Positions 43,246-52,977 of a stretch of DNA of 64,000 nucleotides are shown piece by piece (the stretch's first letter is position 1; every line of letters begins with the position of its first letter). Source of the DNA: Thiobacillus sp. (GTDB lineage Bacteria > Pseudomonadota > Gammaproteobacteria > Burkholderiales > Thiobacillaceae); assembly GCA_030680405.1 (NCBI GenBank), contig JAUXVT010000011.1, positions 56,196-120,195 of the forward strand. Direction: 5' to 3'. A program made the position numbers and the translations under genes. The notes below the pieces were generated by a model, which saw only the letters and a list, made by a program, of their open reading frames with translations, was not told the origin of the DNA and did not search any database.

Positions 43246-44259
43246 ATGATCGACCTCACCACCGACTACCTCGGACTCAAGCTCAAGAATCCCCTAGTGC
43301 CATCGGCTTCGCCGCTGTCGCGCGATCTCGATACCGCGCTGCGGCTGGAGGACGCCGGCGCCGCCGCGCTGGTGATGTATTCACTGTTCGAGGAGGAGCT
43401 GCACGCGGAGGACGCGATGCTCGACCGCTTCCTGCTACATGCCGAGCTCGGGCACGGCGAGGCCGACGGGTTTCTGCCCAATCACGGCGAATTCCAGGGC
43501 GGACTCGAACGCTATTTGGCGCATCTGCATCAGCTCAAGCGTCGCCTCGAAATCCCCGTGGTGGCGAGTCTCAACGGCGTGTCGCCATCGGGCTGGGTGG
43601 AACTGGGCCGCGAACTGGAGCTGGCCGGCGCCGATGCACTGGAGCTCAACGTCTACCACGTCGCCGCCAATGCCCGGCATTCCGGCGAGTCGGTGGAGGC
43701 GCGCTATCTCAGCCTGCTCACCGAATTGCGCCGCGCGGTGAGCCTGCCCATCGTGATGAAGCTGTCGCCCTTCTTTTCCTCGCTGCCGCATTTCGTGCAG
43801 CAGCTCGAACATGCCGGCGCGCAGGGCATCGCCCTGTTCAACCGTTTCTACCAGCCCGACATCGATCTCGACGAACTGCGCATGACCGACCAGTTGCATC
43901 TGTCCACAGCCGAAGAAGCGCTGCTGCGCATCCGCTGGATTGCCATCCTGCACGGCCGCACCCGGTTGACGCTTGCCGCCACCGGCGGCGTTCACAGCGA
44001 GAGCGAGGCGCTGAAACTCTTATTGGCCGGCGCCGACGTCGTGCATCTGGCGTCCTGCCTGCTACAGCACGGGCCGGAGAAGTTGACCGAAATCCTGGCG
44101 GCCATGCAGAACTGGATGGAGGAAAAGGAATACGAATCGGTCGCCCAGCTGAAGGGCAGCATGAGCCAGAAGAATCTGCCCGACCCCTCGGTCGTCGCGC
44201 GCGCCAGCTACCTGCGCGTGCTGGACAGCTTTACGCCGCGGCCGGGGGTGTGGTCGTAG
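43246..44259 (+). CDS. Dihydroorotate dehydrogenase-like FMN protein
   Basis: The 337-residue TIM-barrel protein (MIDLTTDYLGLKLKNPLVPSASPLSRD) has the class 1 dihydroorotate dehydrogenase fold: VVASLNGVSPSGWVELGREL, VMKLSPFFSSLP and AATGGVHSESEALKLLLAGAD. It is the type usually found beside pyruvate:ferredoxin oxidoreductase rather than in pyrimidine operons, and its true substrate is not established. Confidence 0.9.
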   Translation: MIDLTTDYLGLKLKNPLVPSASPLSRDLDTALRLEDAGAAALVMYSLFEEELHAEDAMLDRFLLHAELGHGEADGFLPNHGEFQGGLERYLAHLHQLKRRLEIPVVASLNGVSPSGWVELGRELELAGADALELNVYHVAANARHSGESVEARYLSLLTELRRAVSLPIVMKLSPFFSSLPHFVQQLEHAGAQGIALFNRFYQPDIDLDELRMTDQLHLSTAEEALLRIRWIAILHGRTRLTLAATGGVHSESEALKLLLAGADVVHLASCLLQHGPEKLTEILAAMQNWMEEKEYESVAQLKGSMSQKNLPDPSVVARASYLRVLDSFTPRPGVWS

Positions 44260-44322
44260 CGTGAGGCAGGATGCGGGGAGAGGGCATCAACTCGGAAATA
44301 TGGTGTCTTCCCCAATTTGTTT

Positions 44323-44967
44323 TCAATTTGACTCGGCGAACGATTTTGGGTCTTGGAGCTCGTCAGCGACGGTTGCGACTTCAGAAACAAGCTTGCCGAG
44401 TTCGGGGTAGGTTAGTGCATGCAACCGAGTTTGAAACCCAGTGTTGGTTAGCCAAAGAGGGATCGTGTCTCCGTCGGAATGGCGGTCGTCTGCGATATCC
44501 GAGCCCCAGTGCTTTATGGTGTTCGCTATGATATAGGCACGCTGCTCCGATGTCCCATCGTCCGCCTTGAACACTGGCTCATCCTCGAAGTCCTTCTTCA
44601 TCTTGTTCATTACGTCCATGAATATCTGGAGATTCAGAAAGCAAGACTCCCAGCGGGCTACCGCGCGAAAGTAAAGTCGACTTGCAGGGTTGTCGGGTGA
44701 GCCTTTCGCAAGGAACTCATTCGTGAGACTTCGTGCTTCATGGTAGTCATGAAAAGCTGATTGGGCTCGAAAGATCTGGTTGAGCGCGTACTGCCGAACT
44801 TTTCCCTTGAACCCGGAACGAAAGATCGAGTTCAGGAAGTGGTTCGCCAACCAGTGTTCGGCTTCTGGGTGAGCATCTGTGATGTCAGGTGCGTCGCACG
44901 CTTTGAAGTCCGAAAGCCCCGGAGCGATATGGCGATTCAGGAGGTCGGTGTTGTATCTGACGGCCAT
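44323..44967 (-). CDS. Hypothetical protein, probable recent acquisition
   Basis: The 214-residue soluble protein (MAVRYNTDLLNRHIAPGLSD) is mainly helical, with aromatic-rich segments (LYFRAVARWESCFLNLQIFMD) and NTIKHWGSDIADDRHSDGD. I do not recognise its family. Its codon use is clearly more AT-rich than that of the genes on both sides, suggesting transfer. GTTAGGC (44985..44979) lies 11 nt before its ATG, like the core site at the start of an integron cassette, but no attC is seen after the stop. Confidence 0.75.
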   Translation of the reverse strand: MAVRYNTDLLNRHIAPGLSDFKACDAPDITDAHPEAEHWLANHFLNSIFRSGFKGKVRQYALNQIFRAQSAFHDYHEARSLTNEFLAKGSPDNPASRLYFRAVARWESCFLNLQIFMDVMNKMKKDFEDEPVFKADDGTSEQRAYIIANTIKHWGSDIADDRHSDGDTIPLWLTNTGFQTRLHALTYPELGKLVSEVATVADELQDPKSFAESN

Positions 44968-45021
44968 GATTTTGTGACGCCTAACGTTTGTGAGAACAAA
45001 TGCGTGCGGATACGAAATTCC

Positions 45022-45687
45022 CTACCGCCCCTCGCCCCGCCCCCCCGGTGCCACCCGATGCTCCACCGCAAACACCGCCGCTTCCACCCGCGATGACAGG
45101 TTCAACTTGGCGAGGATGTGGCGCACGTGCAGCTTGACGGTGTCGTGGCTGATGTCGAGGGTGCGGGCGATGGCCTTGTTGGACTCGCCGCGTGACAGGT
45201 GGGTGAGGATTTCGCGTTCGCGCGGGGTCAGTGCGTCGAGCAGGGAAGTCGAGTCCTGGCCTTTCTGGTCGTACAGCTTGACGAGTTTTGCGGTCATGGC
45301 GGGGGCGACGACAGTTTCGCCGCGCTGGGCGCGCAGGATGGCGTCGACCACTTCGTCGGGCTCCATGCTTTTCAGCAGATAACCGTTGGCGCCGGCGCGC
45401 AGGGCGCGGGCAAGGTCGTCTTCGGCCTCGGAGAGGGTGAGAATGAGCACCGGCAGGTCGAAGCCGTCGGCACGCAGCTGCTGCATCAGGGTGATGCCGT
45501 CGGTGCCGGGCATGTTGAGGTCGAGGATGAGGACGTCGGGGCGATGCGCGCGCAGCAGCATCTCGACTTCGTCGGGTTTGCCGGTGAAGGCGGAGACTTC
45601 GACGCTGCCGCTTTGTTCGAGCAGTTCGGCCAGGCCTTTGCGGAACAGGGTGTGGTCGTCGACGAGGATGATGCGGGTGAGGCTCAT
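45022..45687 (-). CDS. NarL/FixJ-type response regulator
   Basis: The 221-residue protein has a receiver domain with the phosphorylated aspartate near D54 (DVLILDLNMPGTDG), and T/S and K positions in LILTLSEAE and GYLLKSMEPDE. The C-terminal LuxR-type helix-turn-helix is LTPREREILTHLSRGESNKAIAR (written here in full as LTPREREILTHLSRG, then ESNKAIARTLDIS). Its start overlaps the kinase stop by 4 nt. Targets are unknown; NarL-type regulators often respond to nitrate, oxygen or redox signals. Confidence 0.94.
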   Translation of the reverse strand: MSLTRIILVDDHTLFRKGLAELLEQSGSVEVSAFTGKPDEVEMLLRAHRPDVLILDLNMPGTDGITLMQQLRADGFDLPVLILTLSEAEDDLARALRAGANGYLLKSMEPDEVVDAILRAQRGETVVAPAMTAKLVKLYDQKGQDSTSLLDALTPREREILTHLSRGESNKAIARTLDISHDTVKLHVRHILAKLNLSSRVEAAVFAVEHRVAPGGRGEGR

Positions 45688-46886
45688 GCGGCGTGCTCGG
45701 ATTTACGTTGGGGGAAGACCAGGCGGATGACGGTGCCGCCGGCGGGGCGGCTTTCCACGATGAGCTTGCCGTTCAACTTGGCGGCGCGCTCGCGCATGAT
45801 GGTGAGGCCGAAGCTTTTGCCCATGGTGGACGATTCGTCGTTTTTCCTCTGCACGCCGACGCCGTCGTCGGCGACGTTGACGATGTACTGGCCGTTTTCC
45901 AGGTCGAAGGTGATGACGACGTGGCGCGCGCGGGCATGCTTGGCGATGTTGTAGAGCGATTCCTGGATGATGTGGAAGACCTGGATTTCCTCGTCTGGCG
46001 ACAGCGTAACGTCTTGCACCAGGTTGAGGAAGTCGACATCGGCGTTGGCCTTCTTGCGGAAGCTCTTGGCGAGCTCCTGAATCGCCGGCACCAGGCCACG
46101 CGGATTGATGCGGTCGCGGTACTGGGTGATGAGGTCGCGCAGGTCGGCGTAGGCGAGGTCGACGGCTTCCTCGACGTCGACGAGGTAGCGGTTGGCCTTG
46201 GGGTAATCCTCGTGGCGCATCGCGTCGGACAGCACGGTAAGCCGCATCTTGGCGTAGGCCAGCGTCTGCGCCAGCGAATCGTGAATCTGGTTGGCCAGCA
46301 TCTGGCGTTCGTTCATCAGCGAGATGCGCATGTTCTCGCGCGTCAGCCGCGCATTTTCCAGCGCGATGCCGAGGTGCTCGCTGATCGAGCGGAACAGCAG
46401 GCGCACGTCTTCGGGGACGGTCTTGCCTTCTTCCATGAACAGGTTGTACACGCCCATGACCTGGTTCTTGTGCATCAGCGGCACCGCCACCACGGTGTTG
46501 CAGGTGTCGCTGAAATAGGCGTCGTTGGCCTGGCGCTTGCAGTAGGCGACGTTGTTCCAGCTGCTCACCGTCACCTCGCGCGCGGCCTTGCCGCACACGC
46601 CGCAATCAACGCTGACGATGCTTTCGTGCTCGACCAGTTCGGGCGGCAGCCCCACCGAGCCGATCAGCCGCAGGTGGGTGCGGTCGTCGGTGATGACGCG
46701 CACCGCGCCCGCCTGTGCGCCGGCTAGGCGGATCATGGTCGACAGGAAACGCCCCAGCAGCTGCTCGACATTGGCGTCGCTCGACAGGCTGGTGGTGATT
46801 TCAGACAGCACCCGCAACGCCGGGATGCTGTCATTGCCGGCGTCGGTGGACGTGTGCTGGATCAGGGGCTGGATGTTGTCTTTCAT
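45684..46886 (-). CDS. GAF-domain sensor histidine kinase (NarX/NreB type)
   Basis: The 400-residue protein starts MKDNIQPLIQHTSTDAGN at 46886. It has an N-terminal GAF domain (about 25-180), then a HisKA_3 region with the phosphorylated histidine near 199 (ANQIHDSLAQTLAYAKMRL) and a HATPase domain (FHIIQESLYNIAKHARA; VADDGVGV). The GAF domain contains C-GV-C with two more cysteines downstream (YCKRQAND and SDTC), which might bind an iron-sulfur cluster or sense redox state. There is no membrane segment, so it senses a cytoplasmic signal. A longer frame to 47201 has no support. Confidence 0.92.
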   Translation of the reverse strand: MKDNIQPLIQHTSTDAGNDSIPALRVLSEITTSLSSDANVEQLLGRFLSTMIRLAGAQAGAVRVITDDRTHLRLIGSVGLPPELVEHESIVSVDCGVCGKAAREVTVSSWNNVAYCKRQANDAYFSDTCNTVVAVPLMHKNQVMGVYNLFMEEGKTVPEDVRLLFRSISEHLGIALENARLTRENMRISLMNERQMLANQIHDSLAQTLAYAKMRLTVLSDAMRHEDYPKANRYLVDVEEAVDLAYADLRDLITQYRDRINPRGLVPAIQELAKSFRKKANADVDFLNLVQDVTLSPDEEIQVFHIIQESLYNIAKHARARHVVITFDLENGQYIVNVADDGVGVQRKNDESSTMGKSFGLTIMRERAAKLNGKLIVESRPAGGTVIRLVFPQRKSEHAA

Positions 46887-47001
46887 GGCGTGGTGATGAA
46901 GAGGCTTGTTTTCAGCATATCCGATTTGTGCGCGATCCCTAAAGGACTCCGATCCACTACGCGCTAAAGCGCGTGTGGAGTCGTATGCCCAAGCCCGGGC
47001 G

Positions 47002-50000
47002 TCACGGCGCCGGCGCGGCGGGTGGCTCGCCGACCGGAGGCGCCGCCGGAATAACTGGGACCGGCAGCACCACGCTGGGTTCAAGTTCTTCTGGGAAACC
47101 ACCCTGAGTCGGCGGTTCCTTGGCGGGCGGGTCGGCCTGGCTGGTCGATCCGTCGGGCTTTTCCTGCACCGGTGGGCGCGGCACGACGACCGGCGGTGCA
47201 ACCGGTGCCGGCGTGGCTGTGGGCGCCTGGGCTTCAGGTGCGGCCTTGGACGGTGCTGGCGGCTGCGGATACAGATGCGGCTGCAATTGCGGCAACAGGG
47301 TTTTCAGCATCTGTGCGGTGAGCGAGCTGGTGAAGCCGAACTGGCCGGCCTGTTCGCCCGGTACCAGGGCCGTCAGGGTGCCGAAATAGCGGTCGCCCAG
47401 ATAGAACACGAAGGTGGCGGTGCGGTTGACCACGCGCGATTCGATCAGCTGCCCGCCACGGCCATAGCGTTCGAAGCGGTGGTCGCCGGTGCCGGTCTTG
47501 CCGCCCATGGTGAGCGGCTGCCCGGCTGCATCCTTGAGCGCGCCGGCGAGACGTGCCGCAGTGCCGCCCTCCACCACCCGTGCCAGCGCGCGGCGCACGG
47601 TTTGCGCCACCTCGGCGGGCATCAGGCGTTCGCCCTTGGGCGGCTTCATCGACAGGCGGGTGTCGTAAGGCGTGTTGGCGGCGAAGTGCAGGCCGGTGAG
47701 GCTGACCATCGGCGCGCGTACGCCGTCGTTGACCAGGATGCTCATCAGCTCGGCCAGCGCGGCGGGGCGGTCGCCCGAACTGCCGATGGCGGTGGCATAC
47801 GAGGGCGTGATGTTGTCGAACGGATAGCCCACACGTTTCCAGTCGCGCAGCAGGCCGTCGAAGGCTTCGACTTCGAGCAGGCTCTGGATGCGGATGTCCT
47901 GCGCGTTCTTGCGGCTGGTCCTGAACAGCCAGTCGTAGACTTCGAGGCGCACCCCTGTGCCGGATTCGTACAGGGCTTTGAGGTCGGTTTTCGGCGCGGC
48001 GCGCAGGGTTTTCACCACCCACAGTTCCAGCGGATGAATCTGCGTGATGTAGCCACGGTCGGCCAGGTCGTAGGCATCGGGCGCATGGGTCTTGTACATC
48101 GATTCCAGCGTCTTCTGGCTCAGGCTGGCGCTGGCGGGCACCTGCGTGTGCAACGCGCTCACATACGCTTCAAAGCGCGCCTGTGGTTCCAGATAGCGGA
48201 ACACTGCGCTGAAACGGCGCGGGTTGAGGCGGGTGCGTGCGTACAGGTCTTCGGCCATCTGCGCCGGAGTGAGTTTCTTGTGGCGCTGGTAAAAGCGGTT
48301 GATGAAGACGCGGCCTTCCTGATCGACGAAGCGGGCGAGGTAGGTTTCCCTGAGCGGGTTGCTGGCATCATCCAGGATGCGCGCCGCGGCGCCGGGCGAG
48401 GCGCTGGCGTAATGCCGCACGATGTCGCGCATGATGCGGATGTAGACCAGGTTGACCGAATTGCGCGTGGCCTCCCACACGTCCATCACGCGGCTATTGT
48501 CCTTGGGATCGAAGTTGGCGAAGTTGTGCAGGCCGCCGCCGGTGAAGAAGGTTTGCGGCGCGGCGGAATAGGGGCGACCCATTGCCGCTTCGAGCGTGGT
48601 GGCCAGTGCCTCGTTGCGATTCGCGAAGAGACGCTCGGCGACCCACTGCGACAGCACATCGCGCTGCGGCTGTGCCTTCTGCTTGAGCGTGGCGGCGTCG
48701 AGTGCACGGTATTCGTTGTGCAGTCGCGCGATGATTTCCAGATAGGTGACCAGGGTGCGCAGCTTGGCGGTGGAGCCGAGATCCAGCCGCGCCTGGCGGT
48801 TGATGTCGAACGGCTGGTTGAGGTTGTCGGCCTGAATGCGCAGCAGGTTGCCCTGCGCTGTTTTCTCATACAGCGTGAAGCTGTAGATCACGCTCGCCAG
48901 CGGATTTTCCGGTTGCAGCAGGCGAAATCCGATCAGGCCCGACGCTGCGGCGGCTTCCGGCTTGGCCAGGCTTTGCAGATAGCGGCTGACGATTTTTTGC
49001 GCCGGCTGGTTGATGCTGGTATTGACCTGCAGATCGAGCCGGTCGAGATCGTACAGGCGCGATTCGCCCAGTAGCGCGGCGACGCGGATGCGCTGCGCGT
49101 TGGTGGCCTTCTGCTCGACGAAGCTCGGCGGTGGCGGGTCGACGCGCTGACTGGTTGTGCGCAGTTTGATCTGCTTGGCCTGGTCGGCCAACTCACGCGA
49201 GATCAGCTTGACATTGGCCAGCAGGTCGAGGTGGTCGTCGGTCAAGGCATCCAGCGCCTTGCGGTTGGCGGCGAGGTAATACGACGGGCGGCGTTCGGCG
49301 ACGATTAGCGACAGCGCGTGCTTTAGCGCGCTGGCATACGCGGTGTCGCGGGAGGACGGCTTTTTGGCCAGGGTGCGGTTGACCTCGTCGAAGTCCAGGC
49401 CGTACCACGCCCACAGACCGTCGCCGATGCCGTTGACTTCGCCATAGCGCGGCGCTGCCGCCAGCGGCACGGTGTTGAGGTAGGCCATCACCATTTTGCG
49501 GCGCATCGGCAGCGTGTTGGGGCCGTCGAGATAGGCGCGCAGGCTGGCGGTGCCCATCTGCCGCAGCTTCTCGCCCATGCTGGAGGTGAGGCCTTCGGGC
49601 GAATGGCGGTATTTCTCGATCTGCGTCGGCAGTGTGCTGCCGCCCGGCACGTTGCGGCTGGTGTCAACCAGGCTGATGCCCTTTTCCAGCAGGGCCTGCG
49701 CGAGCCGGTCCCACTCCACCGCCGGGTTGCGGGTGGGATATTCCTCGGTCAGCAGTTCGCGGTTTTCGATGTGGAGCAGGCCATCGACCAGCACCTTGGG
49801 AATGTGTTCAAAGCGACTGTATACGCGCGTCGGGTGCAGGCCCTGATACAGCGGCTTGCCGTCGCTGTCGAGCAGGCTGAGGCCGGTCTGGTCTTTTTCA
49901 TGATACGGCAGAAACAGGCCGAGACCACCCGCCCGCGCCATCTGCAGGCTGATTCTGGCCTGCTGGTCGATGTGCCAGCCCGCCTTGTCGAGTCGCACCA

Positions 50001-50235
50001 GATAATCCGGCAGCTTGCTGTAGCCGAGGCGCACGTCATACGGCCCCTGGCCGGAGTAGCGAATGCGCTCGGACGGGCCCGGCCGGATTTGCCAGGTCAT
50101 CTTCTGCGCCGCCTTGGCGAGGTATTTCGCTTCCAGCGCCGACGACAGCAGCTCCCAGGCAATGAGTCCGACCAGCCCGACGATCAGCAGCAGGACGCCA
50201 AGGCCGATAAGGATGCGACGCGGGACTTTATGCAT
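47002..50235 (-). CDS. Large bifunctional penicillin-binding protein-like transglycosylase/transpeptidase
   Basis: The 1077-residue protein has a membrane anchor (ILIGLGVLLLIVGLVGLIAW, residues 9-28), a GT51 glycosyltransferase region (HIENRELL near 158; GGSTLPTQIEKYRH near 198) and a transpeptidase-like region with STAK near 486, SVN near 595 and KTG near 912 (MGGKTGTGDH). The C-terminus is a Pro/Ala-rich tail from about 985. At this length it exceeds ordinary PBP1 proteins, with a long insert between the two domains. It starts 3 nt after hemF and ends the dusB-fis-pur transcript. Confidence 0.88.
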   Translation of the reverse strand: MHKVPRRILIGLGVLLLIVGLVGLIAWELLSSALEAKYLAKAAQKMTWQIRPGPSERIRYSGQGPYDVRLGYSKLPDYLVRLDKAGWHIDQQARISLQMARAGGLGLFLPYHEKDQTGLSLLDSDGKPLYQGLHPTRVYSRFEHIPKVLVDGLLHIENRELLTEEYPTRNPAVEWDRLAQALLEKGISLVDTSRNVPGGSTLPTQIEKYRHSPEGLTSSMGEKLRQMGTASLRAYLDGPNTLPMRRKMVMAYLNTVPLAAAPRYGEVNGIGDGLWAWYGLDFDEVNRTLAKKPSSRDTAYASALKHALSLIVAERRPSYYLAANRKALDALTDDHLDLLANVKLISRELADQAKQIKLRTTSQRVDPPPPSFVEQKATNAQRIRVAALLGESRLYDLDRLDLQVNTSINQPAQKIVSRYLQSLAKPEAAAASGLIGFRLLQPENPLASVIYSFTLYEKTAQGNLLRIQADNLNQPFDINRQARLDLGSTAKLRTLVTYLEIIARLHNEYRALDAATLKQKAQPQRDVLSQWVAERLFANRNEALATTLEAAMGRPYSAAPQTFFTGGGLHNFANFDPKDNSRVMDVWEATRNSVNLVYIRIMRDIVRHYASASPGAAARILDDASNPLRETYLARFVDQEGRVFINRFYQRHKKLTPAQMAEDLYARTRLNPRRFSAVFRYLEPQARFEAYVSALHTQVPASASLSQKTLESMYKTHAPDAYDLADRGYITQIHPLELWVVKTLRAAPKTDLKALYESGTGVRLEVYDWLFRTSRKNAQDIRIQSLLEVEAFDGLLRDWKRVGYPFDNITPSYATAIGSSGDRPAALAELMSILVNDGVRAPMVSLTGLHFAANTPYDTRLSMKPPKGERLMPAEVAQTVRRALARVVEGGTAARLAGALKDAAGQPLTMGGKTGTGDHRFERYGRGGQLIESRVVNRTATFVFYLGDRYFGTLTALVPGEQAGQFGFTSSLTAQMLKTLLPQLQPHLYPQPPAPSKAAPEAQAPTATPAPVAPPVVVPRPPVQEKPDGSTSQADPPAKEPPTQGGFPEELEPSVVLPVPVIPAAPPVGEPPAAPAP

Positions 50236-50238
50236 GAT

Positions 50239-51150
50239 TCAGACCCACGCGCGTGCGACCAGAAAATCGCTGTATAGCTGCGCTTCGGCGGTGCCGGGCG
50301 CGGGGTGCCAGTCGTAACGCCATTTCACGATCGGCGGCAGCGACATCAGGATTGATTCGGTGCGTCCGCCCGACTGCAGGCCGAACAGGGTGCCGCGGTC
50401 GTACACCAGGTTGAATTCGACGTAGCGCCCGCGCCGGTAGGCCTGGAAATCGCGCTCGCGCTCGCCAAATTCAATATCCTTGCGTCGTTCGAGGAGGGGC
50501 AGATAGGCGGCGAGGAAGGCATCGCCCACGCTGCGGGTGATGGCAAACGCAGGGTCGAAGCCGCCTTCGGCGAAGTCGTCGAAAAACACGCCGCCGATGC
50601 CGCGCGGCTCGTTGCGATGCTTGAGGAAGAAATAGCGGTCGCACCATGCCTTGAAGCGCGGATGCAACTCGGCGCCGAACGGGTCGAGCGCGTTCTTGCA
50701 GGTGGCGTGGAAATGTCGCGCATCGTCCTCAAAGCCATAGTAGGGCGTGAGGTCCATGCCGCCGCCGAACCACCACACCGGCGCCTCGCCGTCCTTCATC
50801 GCGACGAAGCAGCGCACGTTCATGTGCACCGTCGGGGCGTAGGGATTGCGCGGGTGCAGCACCAGCGACACACCCATCGCCTCCCAGCGGCGGCCGGCGA
50901 GTTCCGGCCGATGCGCGCTGGCCGACGGCGGCAGCTGGCTGCCGAGCACGTGCGAGAAGTTCACCCCGCCGCGCTCCAGCACATTGCCCTCTTCGATCAG
51001 CCGCGAGATGCCACCGCCGCCTTCGGGGCGCTCCCAGGCGTCGGTGCGGAAGGGCAGGCCATCGGCAGTTTCGAGCGCGGCGACGGTGCGCGCCTGCAGG
51101 TCGAGCAGATAGGTTCTGACTGCAGCAGTATCAAAGGGGGTGGCAGGCAT
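50239..51150 (-). CDS. hemF: Oxygen-dependent coproporphyrinogen III oxidase
   Basis: The 303-residue enzyme makes protoporphyrinogen IX using O2. Recognisable are [63 protein letters not shown] and [13 protein letters not shown] (each a known HemF block). The ATG at 51150 overlaps the tsaC stop by one base (TGATG); an upstream frame to 51261 is antisense-like and not used. Its presence indicates aerobic growth. Confidence 0.97.
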   Translation of the reverse strand: MPATPFDTAAVRTYLLDLQARTVAALETADGLPFRTDAWERPEGGGGISRLIEEGNVLERGGVNFSHVLGSQLPPSASAHRPELAGRRWEAMGVSLVLHPRNPYAPTVHMNVRCFVAMKDGEAPVWWFGGGMDLTPYYGFEDDARHFHATCKNALDPFGAELHPRFKAWCDRYFFLKHRNEPRGIGGVFFDDFAEGGFDPAFAITRSVGDAFLAAYLPLLERRKDIEFGERERDFQAYRRGRYVEFNLVYDRGTLFGLQSGGRTESILMSLPPIVKWRYDWHPAPGTAEAQLYSDFLVARAWV

Positions 51151-51692
51151 CAGGGTCGAAGAATCGTTCCGGTGGCAAGGTCGATCAGGGTGGAGGGGTG
51201 GCGGCGCTGGCCGATGCGGCCAGCGATCACGCGCACCCGCGCGCCGAATATTCTGCGGCATTCTGCTGCGGTTTTGGCGGGTTTTTTGCCGCTTTTGTTG
51301 GCGCTGGTGTAAACCAGCGCCATGCCGAGGCTGCGGCAGAGTTGCGCCGCAACGGGGTGGGCGGTGACGCGCACCGCAATGGTGGCGCGTCCGCCGGTGA
51401 GCAGGGGCAGGCAGGCGGAGGACGCCGGCACCACCCAGGTGACCGGGCCGGGCCAGGTGCGCTGTATCCGCGCCCGGTCAGTTGCACTCAGGGGGCGAAT
51501 AAAGGGTTGCAGCCGCTTGAAGCGGTCGGCGATCAGCAGCAGGCCCTTGGCGGCGCTGCGGCCCTTGAGCCGGATAAGGTGTTTCAGTGCCCGCGGATTG
51601 CGCGGGTCGCAGCCGAGGCCGTAGCAGGACTCGGTGGGATAGGCGATGACGCCGCCGCTTTTCAGGTAGGCCGCCAACCCGGTGCGCTGCAC
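51150..51692 (-). CDS. tsaC: Threonylcarbamoyl-AMP synthase (YrdC/TsaC domain)
   Basis: TsaC makes threonylcarbamoyl-adenylate for the t6A modification of tRNA. Core motifs are [54 protein letters not shown] and [11 protein letters not shown] prefer the GTG at 51692, 8 nt after the purD stop with GAGG upstream (180 residues); an in-frame start at 51731 would overlap purD by 32 nt. Confidence 0.92.
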   Translation of the reverse strand: MQRTGLAAYLKSGGVIAYPTESCYGLGCDPRNPRALKHLIRLKGRSAAKGLLLIADRFKRLQPFIRPLSATDRARIQRTWPGPVTWVVPASSACLPLLTGGRATIAVRVTAHPVAAQLCRSLGMALVYTSANKSGKKPAKTAAECRRIFGARVRVIAGRIGQRRHPSTLIDLATGTILRP

Positions 51693-51699
51693 TGCAGCC

Positions 51700-52977
51700 T
51701 CACTTTTTCCGGTCAAGCGCGCGCCAGCCAATGTCGCGACGGTATTGCATGCCGTCGAAGTGGATGCCGGCCACCGCTTCGTAGGCGCGCTTCTGCGCCA
51801 TGCGCACGCTGTCGCCGAGCGCGGCCACCACCAGCACGCGGCCGCCGCTCACCACGGTCCGGCCATCCCGGGCGGCGGTGCCGGCGTGGAATATGTGCAG
51901 GTCGTCGGCAGCGGCGGGCAGCGCGCTGATGGCAGCGCCTTTTTGCGGGGCGTCTGGGTAGCCGGCCGCGGCCAGCACCACCGCCAGCGCGGTGCGGCGA
52001 TCCCATTCGACTTCGACTTGGTCGAGCCTGCCGTTGACGGCGGCTTCCACCAGGGCGACGAGGTCGGACTTCAGCCGCATCATGATCGGCTGGGTTTCCG
52101 GATCACCTAATCGACAATTGAATTCAAGCACCCTGGGCGCGCCGTCGGCACCGACCATGATGCCGGCGTACAGAAAGCCGGTGTAGCGGATGCCGTCGGC
52201 CGCCATGCCTTCGACGGTGGGGTGGATCACCTCGCGCATGATGCGTGCGTGCAGTTCGGGGGTCACCACCGGCGCCGGCGAATATGCGCCCATGCCGCCG
52301 GTGTTGGGGCCCTGGTCGCCGTCCTGCAGGCGCTTGTGGTCCTGGCTGGACGCCAGCGCCAGCACGTGTTCACCGTCGACCATGACGATGAAGCTGGCTT
52401 CCTCGCCCAGCAGACATTCCTCGATCACCACGCGGTGGCCGGCTTCGCCCATGCTGTTGCCGGCGAGCATGGCATCCACGGCGGCGTGAGCCTCTTCGGT
52501 GGTCGTCGCGACAACCACGCCCTTGCCGGCAGCCAGCCCGTCGGCCTTCACCACGATGGGCGCGCCGTGCGCGTTGATGTAGGCGTGCGCCTCGGCGGCA
52601 TCGGTGAAGGTGCCGAAGGCGGCGGTGGGAATGCCGTGGTGCGCCATGAACTGCTTGGCGAAATCCTTCGAGCTTTCGAGCTGGGCGGCGGCCTGCGTCG
52701 GGCCGAAAATCTTCAGCCCGGCGGCGCGGAAAGCATCGACCACGCCGGCTGCCAGCGGTGCTTCCGGGCCGACCACGGTGAACGCAATGTTTTCTTCACG
52801 GCGGACAAATTCAACCAGTGACGGAATCGCGGTCAGCGGCAGGTTGATGAGGCCGTCCTCGGTCGCCGTGCCGCCGTTGCCGGGCGCGACAAAAACTTGC
52901 GAGACACGAGGGGATTGCGCGAGTTTCCACGCCAGTGCGTGTTCGCGTCCGCCGGAGCCGATGACGAGGAGTTTCAT
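51700..52977 (-). CDS. purD: Phosphoribosylamine-glycine ligase
   Basis: The 425-residue ATP-grasp enzyme forms GAR in purine synthesis. It starts MKLLVIGSGGREHALAWKL and has PEAPLAAGVVDAFRAAG, VVKADGLAAGKGVVVA, SFIVMVDGEHVL and VLEFNCRLGDPETQ. It follows purH after 121 bp of G-rich spacer. Confidence 0.98.
   Translation of the reverse strand: MKLLVIGSGGREHALAWKLAQSPRVSQVFVAPGNGGTATEDGLINLPLTAIPSLVEFVRREENIAFTVVGPEAPLAAGVVDAFRAAGLKIFGPTQAAAQLESSKDFAKQFMAHHGIPTAAFGTFTDAAEAHAYINAHGAPIVVKADGLAAGKGVVVATTTEEAHAAVDAMLAGNSMGEAGHRVVIEECLLGEEASFIVMVDGEHVLALASSQDHKRLQDGDQGPNTGGMGAYSPAPVVTPELHARIMREVIHPTVEGMAADGIRYTGFLYAGIMVGADGAPRVLEFNCRLGDPETQPIMMRLKSDLVALVEAAVNGRLDQVEVEWDRRTALAVVLAAAGYPDAPQKGAAISALPAAADDLHIFHAGTAARDGRTVVSGGRVLVVAALGDSVRMAQKRAYEAVAGIHFDGMQYRRDIGWRALDRKK

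Noticed and set aside
46906..49074. 722-codon plus-strand frame opposite the PBP-like gene
   Set aside because: Composition typical of antisense frames in high-GC DNA; the minus-strand protein carries all known motifs.
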